From assembly GCA_002419215.1 (NCBI GenBank), contig DIFQ01000078.1:3296-9863 (forward strand): DNA of 6,568 nucleotides, given 5' to 3'. The DNA is from Syntrophaceae bacterium UBA5744 (GTDB taxonomy: Bacteria; Desulfobacterota; Syntrophia; Syntrophales; UBA2192). Position 1 is the stretch's first letter. Each line of letters begins with the position of its first letter. Both the position numbers and the translations under genes were made by a program. Positions 1-5,399 of this stretch are shown here, piece after piece. The notes beneath the pieces were generated by a model. The model did not search any database. It was given only the letters and a program-made list of their open reading frames with translations, and was not told the DNA's origin.

Positions 1-119
1 TAGGGGCCGTTCCCCGAACGGCCCGACAAGCCCGATCGGGGATCGGGCCCTACGAGATTAAAGGTGTTTCTTTCATCGATAACCCCGACCCCAAGTCGAG
101 GTCCGTTGCTCGCAATGAC
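1..119. repeat. Composite palindromic repeat, copy A
   Basis: This is the left copy of a composite element that recurs at 4141-4258. The first 60 bases match 4141-4200 at 56 of 60 positions. They contain two perfect hairpins: 4-12 with 16-24 (9-bp stem, 3-nt loop) and 30-37 with 41-48 (8-bp stem, 3-nt loop). The block is bounded by TAGGG and CCCTA. The second part (65-119) is a diverged copy of the module starting TGTTTCTTCCATCGATAACC and ending TTGCTCGCAATGAC. It may extend left of the window. No coding capacity is credible here; its translation is a typical repeat artefact. Confidence 0.85.
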
Positions 120-143
120 TCCTTTCTCAAGCCTCGGAAAATC

Positions 144-242
144 CACCCTCACCCCGACTCTCTACCCTCAAAAAGGATTGGAATCATTCACCCTCACCCT
201 GACCCTCTCCCCTCAAGGGAGAGGGAGATTAAGGATGTGGCC
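144..242. repeat. CCCTCACCC-type stem-loop repeats, tandem pair
   Basis: Two units lie in tandem with a period of about 45 bp. The first (about 144-186) is degenerate. The second (185-242) is intact and forms a perfect 9-bp stem, 203-211 with 217-225, around a 5-nt loop. Positions 185-242 match 1703-1760 with four mismatches in 58 bases, so this element directly flanks the larA-like gene together with its partner. It lies downstream of the larA-like stop. There is no T-run after the stem in the transcribed (minus) direction, so I do not call it a terminator. The rest of the gap to 303 shows only further degenerate fragments of the same motifs. Confidence 0.8.
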
Positions 243-303
243 GCCCGAGGTGAGGGAGATTATGGAAGGGGTTTGCCGGAGGCTCGGCTCGCGATGACCC
301 TCC

Positions 304-1587
304 TCACTTACCCTCTTTCCGCGCGATCACCGGCAGCATGTCCGGCGCGTGGGTGAGCACGGTGACGCGCGCCCGGTCTCCCTTTATCCGCAGCGCTGCG
401 TCGAGCGCGTCCTGAACGGCGTTGAAATGGGTAAAGCCCAGCTTCCCGGCATCTTCCGGGCCGATGCCGTCGGAGACGATGTAGACGGACTCGCGCTCCT
501 TCACCTGGGCCCAGGCGATGGCGAGGGCCGCCGCGACCTCGTCGTGCAGCTGCCCGCAGGAGACCATCCCGCGGAGACCGCAGGCGTCGTGGTGCGTGAC
601 GTCCAGGATATCCCGGTGAGTCATGGCCACGCCTTCCGGACAGGGGGTCACGACGATGATGATCCCACCGGCCTTGACGGCCAGGTCGGACGGGTAGAGC
701 GTCTTGTGCGCCTGCCAGAATTCGATGTCGCAGGGGTGGGAGCTCGACAGGACGATGTCCGCTTCCTCCGGAATCTCCGTGGCGTAGACCTTCCGGGAAA
801 GCTCGACGCCCTCATTGAAGGCCTCCACCACGTCTCCGAAGAAGGCCCTGATGACCTCGCCGTTGCGGTTGAGCACCGTGTTGAGGATGGTGTTCAGTCC
901 CACCCGGCGGGCGATGGCGTTCACCTCCTCGCGCACGGGATTGTCCGTGACGCCCAGCAGGGAGCGCTCGGCCTTCACGCTCAACAGGTGCGTCTCGGCC
1001 GTAGTCTGCTCCCCGCAGATGCCCGGCTGCACGATTTTCGCGCCGCCCGCATACCCGGGGATGTGGTGCGGCACGATGCTCCCGACGCCGATCTTGAAGT
1101 CCGCCTCGTAGGCCTCTCTATTGACCGTGATGTGCGTGCCGTTGGGTGTCGTGCCGAGGTCGATAAGCTCGGCGGGGTTCTTGTAATCATGGTTCTTGAC
1201 GGCCACGCGGTTGACGACATCGGCGCCGAATTTCTCTACGATTTCACTCTGCGTCATGAACCGGTGGGTGCCCAGGGCGATGATGACGGTGATCTGCGCA
1301 TCCTTCACGCCGGCGGCGTTCATCTCGTCCAGCAGAACGGGTATGATTTTGTCCGTGGGGGTCATACGGGTGTTGTCGTCGGCGACAATGACCACCTTGC
1401 CCGCGCCCCGGACCAGCTCGCGCAGGGGCCTGGAGCCGATCGCGTTGTCGAGCGCCCGGATCACTTCCTTTTTCACATCGGCGACGGGCCGGACGTCTTT
1501 CGGCGAATAAATGCCGACAAGGTTTTTTGCGGGCACATCGGCATGGACCATGCCTTTTCCATACGGCAGCTCGACCTTCACGCCCAT
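304..1587 (-). CDS. larA: LarA-family nickel-dependent 2-hydroxyacid racemase/epimerase
   Basis: This is a 427-residue protein, the usual length for LarA. The founding member interconverts D- and L-lactate in the cytoplasm using a nickel-pincer nucleotide bound to a lysine; relatives act on malate, phenyllactate, gluconate and other 2-hydroxy acids. Visible signatures are the substrate loop DDNTR (70-74), the catalytic His108 in GTHR, His174 in PHHIPG, the cofactor-anchoring Lys184 in GGAK, and His200 in TTAETH as nickel ligand. These four fall on the same numbers as in Lactobacillus plantarum LarA. WQAHK (291-295) corresponds to the Tyr-Gln-x-x-Lys substrate site, with Trp replacing Tyr. It is the last gene of the minus-strand cluster, 266 bp downstream of dctM. 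The cofactor-synthesis genes larB, larC and larE are absent here. Family assignment is firm; lactate as substrate is not, and a sugar acid fits the neighbours better. A GTG start at 1579-1581 is likely (see the ribosome-binding-site entry). Confidence 0.93.
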   Translation of the reverse strand: MGVKVELPYGKGMVHADVPAKNLVGIYSPKDVRPVADVKKEVIRALDNAIGSRPLRELVRGAGKVVIVADDNTRMTPTDKIIPVLLDEMNAAGVKDAQITVIIALGTHRFMTQSEIVEKFGADVVNRVAVKNHDYKNPAELIDLGTTPNGTHITVNREAYEADFKIGVGSIVPHHIPGYAGGAKIVQPGICGEQTTAETHLLSVKAERSLLGVTDNPVREEVNAIARRVGLNTILNTVLNRNGEVIRAFFGDVVEAFNEGVELSRKVYATEIPEEADIVLSSSHPCDIEFWQAHKTLYPSDLAVKAGGIIIVVTPCPEGVAMTHRDILDVTHHDACGLRGMVSCGQLHDEVAAALAIAWAQVKERESVYIVSDGIGPEDAGKLGFTHFNAVQDALDAALRIKGDRARVTVLTHAPDMLPVIARKEGK

Positions 1588-1592
1588 CCTCC
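1579..1592 (-). promoter_or_regulatory. Shine-Dalgarno site deciding the larA start
   Basis: GGAGG (1588-1592) directly abuts the ATG at 1585-1587, which leaves no spacer. The in-frame GTG two codons later (1579-1581) sits 6 nt from GGAGG, an ideal distance. The protein therefore probably begins at that GTG, two residues shorter (coding span 304-1581). Both starts keep every conserved residue. Confidence 0.6.
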
Positions 1593-1612
1593 AAAGAAAC
1601 GGCTTTCTCGTT

Positions 1613-1783
1613 TCCCCTCCCTCGACGGGAGGGGATCAAGGGGAGGGTGAATGATTTCAAGACCCCCTCACCCCTGCCCTCTCCAACAAGAGGAAGGAGA
1701 GGCATTCACCCTCACCCCGACCCTCTCCCCTCAAGGGAGAGGGAGATTAGGGAAGCGGCCTCCAGAGGGAGAGGGAAATTGAG
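1613..1783. repeat. Cluster of CCCTCACCC/GGGAGAGGG stem-loop repeats
   Basis: This cluster fills most of the dctM-larA gap. From left to right it holds a hairpin of 1614-1621 with 1627-1634 (8-bp stem, 5-nt loop) followed by GGGGAGGGTGA, a degenerate unit at about 1663-1702, and an intact unit at 1703-1760. The intact unit has a perfect 9-bp stem of 1721-1729 with 1735-1743 and is nearly identical to 185-242. A right-half fragment follows at about 1761-1783. The cluster would be transcribed in the untranslated mRNA between dctM and larA if the operon is read through. The remaining bases to 1853 show no clear signal. Confidence 0.8.
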
Positions 1784-1853
1784 GTAATGTTCCCCATAGG
1801 AGGGCCGGGGAGGATTTTACAGAGTCCGCATCCCTTTCATACGCTCCCCGCGC

Positions 1854-3122
1854 TCAGTGAAAGAGATAGTTGGGCACCCACAACACTAGGCCCTGGAAGA
1901 AGATCAGGACATAGAGCAGCACGATCATGTAAATGAGATAGGGGACGGCCTCCCGGGCGATGTCCAGGATGCTCACCCCGGCGATATAGGCCGACAGCAT
2001 CATCGTCGTGCCGACAGGCGGCGTGATCAGGCCGACAGCCAAAGCGAACACCATCATGACCCCGAAGAAGATGGGGTCGGCCCCGACGGCGGTCACCAGG
2101 GGCAGCAGGACCGGCCCGAAAAGCAGGACCGCCGGGGAGACGTCCAGCACGCAACCCACCAGCAGGAAGACCGCCCCGAGGATGACCAGCAGCGTAGTCG
2201 GCGAGTCGATGACGGTTGAAAGAGAAAGCGTGAGCTTCTGCGGGATCATCGAGTAGGCCAGAAGCCACGTCAGAAGGCCGGCCGTCGAAATGACGATCAT
2301 CACCACGGCCGAGGAGACGGCCGCATTGAGCATCGAATCGTAGAACCCCTTCCACGTCAGTTCCCGGTCGATGACACCGACCAGTATGGCATACAGGACC
2401 GCCGCGACGGAGGCCTCCGTCGGCGTGAAGATGCCGGTCATGATCCCGACCAGGATGATGGCAACCATGATGAAGGCGGGCAGTCCCCGGAAAAACGCCA
2501 CCAGCAGCTCGCGGGCGGTGGCGCGCGGGAATTTCGGGTAGTCCCTGCGCTTGGAGATGAACGTCGTGATCACCAGCATCCCCAGGCCGATCAGCAGGCC
2601 CGGGATGAGCCCCCCGAAGAAGAGGTCGCGGATGGAGAGGCTCGTGGCCGCCCCCGTCAGGATCATCGGGATGCTCGGGGGGATGATGATGCCCATCGTG
2701 GAGGCGGTGGCGTTGACGGCGCCGGCAAACCGGGGAGCGTACCCCTGCTTCTCCATGGCCGGGATCAGGATCGAGCCCAGGGCGGAGCAATCGGCGACCG
2801 ACGAGCCGGAGATGCCGCCCATGAACATGTTGGAGACGACGGTGGCGTTCGCGAGGCCGCCCCGCAGGTGGCCCACCAGCGCGCGCGCCAGGTTGATGAT
2901 GCGCGTGGCCAGGCCGCCGGCGCCCATCAGGTTTCCGGCCAGCATGAAAAACGGGATGGCCACGAAGGGAAACGAATCCACGCTGGTAAACATCCGCTGA
3001 AAGGCGACAAGGGGAGGAAGAGGGGTCTCGAGCGCAATGTAGGCCAGGGCCGTCAGCCCCAGGGTGAACGCCACGGGAACGCCGATGAGCAGCAGAACGA
3101 TGAAGAGGATCGCAATGGTCAT
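1854..3122 (-). CDS. dctM: TRAP transporter large permease subunit DctM
   Basis: This 422-residue integral membrane protein is the sodium- or proton-coupled translocation channel of a tripartite ATP-independent periplasmic transporter. Its length is normal for stand-alone DctM, and it carries about a dozen hydrophobic segments along its whole length. Family motifs are visible: GGISGSSVAD (112-121) leading into a Pro-Ala-Met helix end, IIPPSIPMI (146-154), FTPTEASV (232-239) and GLITPPVGTT (374-383), the repeated proline-rich signatures of the two transport domains. The ATG at 3120-3122 overlaps the dctQ stop in the ATGA arrangement, and GGAGG lies 9 nt upstream inside dctQ, so the two are translationally coupled. 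The frame stays open upstream to 3686, but that extension overlaps dctQ and is not protein-like. Substrate cannot be read from this subunit. Confidence 0.97.
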   Translation of the reverse strand: MTIAILFIVLLLIGVPVAFTLGLTALAYIALETPLPPLVAFQRMFTSVDSFPFVAIPFFMLAGNLMGAGGLATRIINLARALVGHLRGGLANATVVSNMFMGGISGSSVADCSALGSILIPAMEKQGYAPRFAGAVNATASTMGIIIPPSIPMILTGAATSLSIRDLFFGGLIPGLLIGLGMLVITTFISKRRDYPKFPRATARELLVAFFRGLPAFIMVAIILVGIMTGIFTPTEASVAAVLYAILVGVIDRELTWKGFYDSMLNAAVSSAVVMIVISTAGLLTWLLAYSMIPQKLTLSLSTVIDSPTTLLVILGAVFLLVGCVLDVSPAVLLFGPVLLPLVTAVGADPIFFGVMMVFALAVGLITPPVGTTMMLSAYIAGVSILDIAREAVPYLIYMIVLLYVLIFFQGLVLWVPNYLFH

Positions 3123-3643
3123 TTCGATTCGCCTCCCGTCCCGACGCGGCTCGCGACGGCTTCGCCTTTGCGCTTCCCGAAGAACTCGAGGCCGGCCTTG
3201 ATCATGACCTCGAGGTTGACGATGAACATGAGAAGCCCGCTTACGGGCAGGGCGGCGTACACATAGCCCATCGGGTAGTGAATGGCGCTGGATCGCTGGA
3301 CCATGGTCTTCTGCGTGAGCGTCCAGCCATGGACGATCATCATGTAGAAGAAGTACGCCAGGACGATCGCCCCGACGAGCTGAAGCAGAGCCTGCTTGTG
3401 GGCGCTGAGCTTCTCTTTGAGCAGCGTGATGCTGAGGTGATGCCCCCTTCGAACGCACAACACGGAGGCCAGGAAGATCATCCACACCATCACGTGACGT
3501 CCCAGTTCCTCCGTCCAGTACAGCGACTCGTGGAACAGGTACCGGGCGAAGACCTGCGAGCCGATGGCCACCACCATGACGGCGAGCAGCAGGACGACCG
3601 TCCAGCGAATCACGGCCTCGAGCATATCCATGCACCGTGTCAT
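3119..3643 (-). CDS. dctQ: TRAP transporter small permease subunit DctQ
   Basis: This 174-residue membrane protein has four predicted transmembrane helices (about residues 12-31, 49-66, 84-104 and 126-146), as is standard for DctQ, which pairs with DctM in the inner membrane. Conserved features are the QVFARYLF segment (30-37), Trp43 followed by EELGR (45-49), and RRGHHLSI (65-72). The C-terminal tail is charged and cytoplasmic. AGAGGG lies 5 nt before the ATG, and a second GGGAGG lies 13 nt before it. The gene overlaps dctM by 4 bp. It is separated from dctP by 685 bp of repeat DNA, unlike the compact dctPQM order usual for these systems. An alternative ATG at codon 5 is possible but less well spaced. 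Confidence 0.95.
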   Translation of the reverse strand: MTRCMDMLEAVIRWTVVLLLAVMVVAIGSQVFARYLFHESLYWTEELGRHVMVWMIFLASVLCVRRGHHLSITLLKEKLSAHKQALLQLVGAIVLAYFFYMMIVHGWTLTQKTMVQRSSAIHYPMGYVYAALPVSGLLMFIVNLEVMIKAGLEFFGKRKGEAVASRVGTGGESK

Positions 3644-3648
3644 GTTTA

Positions 3649-3683
3649 CCCTCTAACCTCCCATTGCCTTTCCAGACAGGCAA
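3649..3683 (-). promoter_or_regulatory. dctQ leader: tandem ribosome-binding sites and small hairpin
   Basis: Upstream of dctQ the mRNA carries GAGGG (3649-3653) and GGGAGG (3657-3662). A 6-bp inverted repeat lies just 5' of these, pairing 3664-3669 with 3678-3683 around an 8-nt loop. The stem ends one base before the distal purine-rich site. It could modulate access or stabilise a processed transcript. No convincing -35/-10 pair was found between this leader and the repeats upstream. Confidence 0.4.
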
Positions 3684-3700
3684 CAAAATACCGCAATGGC

Positions 3701-3783
3701 GTCATTCCCGCGAAGCTTTTCTCGCGAAAGCGGGCAGCGGGAATCCATACGGCAGATGGATTCCGGATCAAGTCCGGAATGAC
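3701..3783. repeat. REP-like palindromic element, GTCATTCC...GGAATGAC
   Basis: This 83-bp element has 8-bp terminal inverted repeats (3701-3708 with 3776-3783). Inside is an arm pairing TCCCGC (3706-3711) with GCGGGA (3737-3742), enclosing a CGCGA/TCGCG stem. A second arm pairs 3760-3767 with 3773-3780 (8 bp, 5-nt loop). A related copy in the same orientation is cut by the window edge at 6520-6568. Such elements are dispersed extragenic palindromes with no coding role. Confidence 0.85.
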
Positions 3784-3838
3784 AATCTCTATTTACTTGG
3801 CTGACTGTAAACTATTTCCCGAATCCAGCGATAAACCA

Positions 3839-3949
3839 TGTCATCGCGGTGAGCCGAAGCCCCGAGCGCAGCGTGGGGGGCAGCGTGGCGATCTCGCCGT
3901 TTGCATGAGATTACCGCGCTGCCCTGCGGGTGCTCCTAAGAAACAGCTC
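3839..3949. repeat. Imperfect inverted repeat of the GTCATTGCGAG family
   Basis: A forward member (about 3839-3897, beginning GTCATCGCGGTGAG) faces a reverse member (about 3907-3940). Together they form a long imperfect stem, 3878-3895 with 3907-3924: 18 positions, three mismatches, 11-nt loop. The right end contains the 19-base stretch 3931-3949, which recurs exactly at 4103-4121. Bases 3784-3838, between this element and the previous one, show no recognisable feature. Confidence 0.65.
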
Positions 3950-3958
3950 AAAAATGGG

Positions 3959-4043
3959 TCATTACGAGCCGAACCGCGTGAGGCGTGGTAATCGACGATT
4001 CAGAATGAAATAACGAAGATTGCCGCGCTTCGCTCGCAATGAC
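3959..4043. repeat. Further GTCATTGCGAG-type repeat units, opposed
   Basis: A forward unit starting GTCATTACGAGCC (about 3959-4002) is followed by a reverse unit at about 4016-4043 that ends TCGCTCGCAATGAC. Read on the minus strand, the reverse unit is the common GTCATTGCGAGCGAAGC element ending in GGCAATCT. The open frame across it on the minus strand translates as the VIASEARQS string that typically marks such repeats, so no gene is called. Confidence 0.65.
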
Positions 4044-4059
4044 TTTTTTATATTTTTCT

Positions 4060-4119
4060 GCTGTTTCTTCCATCGATAACCCCGGACGAAATCGGGGTTT
4101 GTTGCTCCTAAGAAACAGC
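4060..4119. repeat. 60-bp palindromic element with 10-bp terminal inverted repeats
   Basis: Perfect 10-bp terminal inverted repeats (GCTGTTTCTT at 4060-4069, AAGAAACAGC at 4110-4119) enclose an inner 7-bp stem, 4078-4084 with 4093-4099. Bases 4061-4107 recur without mismatch at 4204-4250, and its right end (4103-4121) recurs at 3931-3949. This looks like a complete small mobile-type palindrome, while the other copies are half elements or fusions with other modules. No transposase is nearby. Confidence 0.75.
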
Positions 4120-4140
4120 TCGACCCATGGTCGAAAGATG

Positions 4141-4258
4141 TAGGGGCCGTTCCCCGAACGGCCCAACATGCCCGATCGGGGATCGGGCCCTACGAGTTGA
4201 AGCCTGTTTCTTCCATCGATAACCCCGGACGAAATCGGGGTTTGTTGCTCGCAATGAC
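4141..4258. repeat. Composite palindromic repeat, copy B
   Basis: This is the second copy of the composite at 1-119, in the same orientation. It has the same two hairpins (4144-4152 with 4156-4164; 4170-4177 with 4181-4188). These are followed by the 47-base module 4204-4250, identical to 4061-4107, and the GCAATGAC end. Copies A and B together bracket the larA-dctM-dctQ segment. Bases 4259-4328, between it and dctP, contain no clear terminator. Confidence 0.85.
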
Positions 4259-4328
4259 CCGTTCTAAAAGCGTTTCAGTTTCTTATCGCCGGATTCGGGT
4301 ATTTAGTGACCCCTGTAATATGTGCCGA

Positions 4329-5318
4329 TCAGTACTTCTCGCCGACCTTGCGGATGGACAGGTAGAGATCCTCGAAGCCGTCGTACTTCAGGAAGCTCTT
4401 GTAGACATTCTTGGCCGCATCGCGCCAGGGGCCGTTGTTGATCTTCGTGACCTTCATTTTCGCGAAGAGCTGCTTCTCGATGTCCGCGTTGATCTTCTTG
4501 AGCAGCTGGTCGTTGAAGCGCGACGCCTCGGTAGCCGCCTGGGTGAGGGCCTTCTGCTGGGCGGGGGTGAGCTTCTTGTACGTGGCGTCGTTCATAACGA
4601 TCATCATGAAGCCCACGAGGTGGTCCGTGATGGCCAGGTACTCGGTGACCTCGTAGAACTTGTTGGCGTAGATGACCCCGAGGGGGTTCTCCTGCCCGTC
4701 GACCGTCCCCAGCTGCAGGGCCGTGTAGACTTCGGTGAAGGCCAGCGGCGTGGGGGTCGCCCCGAGGGCTCGCCAGGTTTCCAGGTGCGCCTGCATCTCC
4801 GGCACGCGGATCTTCATGCCCTTGACGTCGGCAAGGCTCTTGACGGGTTTCTTGGTGGTCAGCTCCCGGGGTGTGCGCATGACATGGTAGAGGATGCGGA
4901 TGCCGGTCTTCGAAATCAGCCGGGCCCGGATCTTTTCGCCCACCGGCCCTTCCATGACGGCCCGCACATGCGCGTCGTTCTTGAAGAGGAAGGGGAACTC
5001 GAGGATGGACATGGCCGGGTCGAAGTTCTGGAGGATCCCGCCCAGGATCGCCCCGTTCACCGTGCCCACCTGGATCCCCTCGGCCACATCCCGCTCGCCG
5101 CCCAGGACGCCGCCGACGGCGACGCTTACCTTCAGGGTGCCGTTGCTGTGCTTCTCGGCCAGCTCGCCGAACTTGACCAGGGTCTGGCTCTGGTGGTCGA
5201 CCGGCGCGTAGGCGGAGGCGAAGACCAGTTTGACGGGATCGGCCGCCCAGGCGCACGGGACGGCGAACATCGCAACGGCCAGCGTAAACATCAATGACAG
5301 CAGGTAAAACCGTTTCAT
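4329..5318 (-). CDS. dctP: TRAP transporter periplasmic solute-binding protein DctP
   Basis: This 329-residue protein captures the acidic substrate in the periplasm and delivers it to DctQ-DctM. Residues 1-25 form a Sec signal peptide (MKRF, hydrophobic core, AWA cleavage site before ADP). The mature part has the DctP fold signatures: FASAYAP near 33-39, RTPREL (148-153), and GMKIRVPE (167-174), whose Arg171 matches the invariant arginine that clamps the substrate carboxylate. LQLGTVDGQENP (201-212) follows, with Asn211 in the position that often helps choose the ligand. Length is normal. The start is secured by an AAGGAGG site 5 nt upstream of the ATG. It follows the pdxA2-like gene by 81 bp and is separated from its membrane partners by repeats. 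Substrate is most likely a monocarboxylic or sugar acid, judged from neighbours rather than from binding residues. Confidence 0.96.
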   Translation of the reverse strand: MKRFYLLSLMFTLAVAMFAVPCAWAADPVKLVFASAYAPVDHQSQTLVKFGELAEKHSNGTLKVSVAVGGVLGGERDVAEGIQVGTVNGAILGGILQNFDPAMSILEFPFLFKNDAHVRAVMEGPVGEKIRARLISKTGIRILYHVMRTPRELTTKKPVKSLADVKGMKIRVPEMQAHLETWRALGATPTPLAFTEVYTALQLGTVDGQENPLGVIYANKFYEVTEYLAITDHLVGFMMIVMNDATYKKLTPAQQKALTQAATEASRFNDQLLKKINADIEKQLFAKMKVTKINNGPWRDAAKNVYKSFLKYDGFEDLYLSIRKVGEKY

Positions 5319-5323
5319 AGCAT

Positions 5324-5330
5324 CCTCCTT
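5324..5330 (-). promoter_or_regulatory. Strong Shine-Dalgarno of dctP
   Basis: AAGGAGG lies 5 nt before the dctP ATG. It is the longest anti-16S match in the window. This fits the usual need for far more binding protein than membrane subunits. Confidence 0.75.
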
Positions 5331-5350
5331 TTTCGTTTGAAGGTTTTGAA

Positions 5351-5367
5351 GACGGCCCGCGGCCGTC
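5351..5367 (-). other. GC-rich hairpin between pdxA2 and dctP
   Basis: A perfect 7-bp stem pairs GACGGCC (5351-5357) with GGCCGTC (5361-5367) around a CGC loop. It is 33 nt after the pdxA2-like stop and about 20 nt before the dctP ribosome site. The bases after it on the transcript (TTCAAAACC) lack a U-run, so it is not a normal intrinsic terminator. A role in protecting the dctP mRNA 5' end, or in partial attenuation, is possible. Confidence 0.45.
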
Positions 5368-5399
5368 CTGCATCCAAAGATTCCCGGGGTCTCAGCCGC

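Noticed and set aside
64..297. 77-residue open frame on the plus strand
   Set aside because: It runs entirely through repeat units; its LTLTLSPQGRG-like string is a well-known artefact of translating CCCTCACCC repeats, and no ribosome site precedes it.
349..1650. 433-residue open frame on the plus strand
   Set aside because: It is the GC-rich antisense shadow of the larA-like gene, with no family motifs and low-complexity Asp/Gly/His/Val content.
3123..3686. 188-residue N-terminal extension of DctM
   Set aside because: It overlaps dctQ completely in another frame and is Arg/Gly/Pro-rich without family similarity; the ATGA overlap and GGAGG site support the start at 3122.
4060..4119. Rho-independent terminator after dctP
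   Set aside because: The stems are not followed by a U-run in the minus-strand direction, and the structure matches a dispersed repeat with exact copies elsewhere.
3948..4169. 73-residue open frame on the minus strand
   Set aside because: It is composed of repeats; VIASEARQS and RNKPRFRPG-type strings are typical translations of dispersed palindromes.
3644..4328. CRISPR array or tandem regulatory array
   Set aside because: The repeats differ in length and type, are palindromic and irregularly spaced, and have no uniform spacers.
4197..5297. 366-residue open frame on the plus strand
   Set aside because: It is antisense to dctP and begins inside a repeat; the opposite strand has a signal peptide, a ribosome site and clear DctP motifs.
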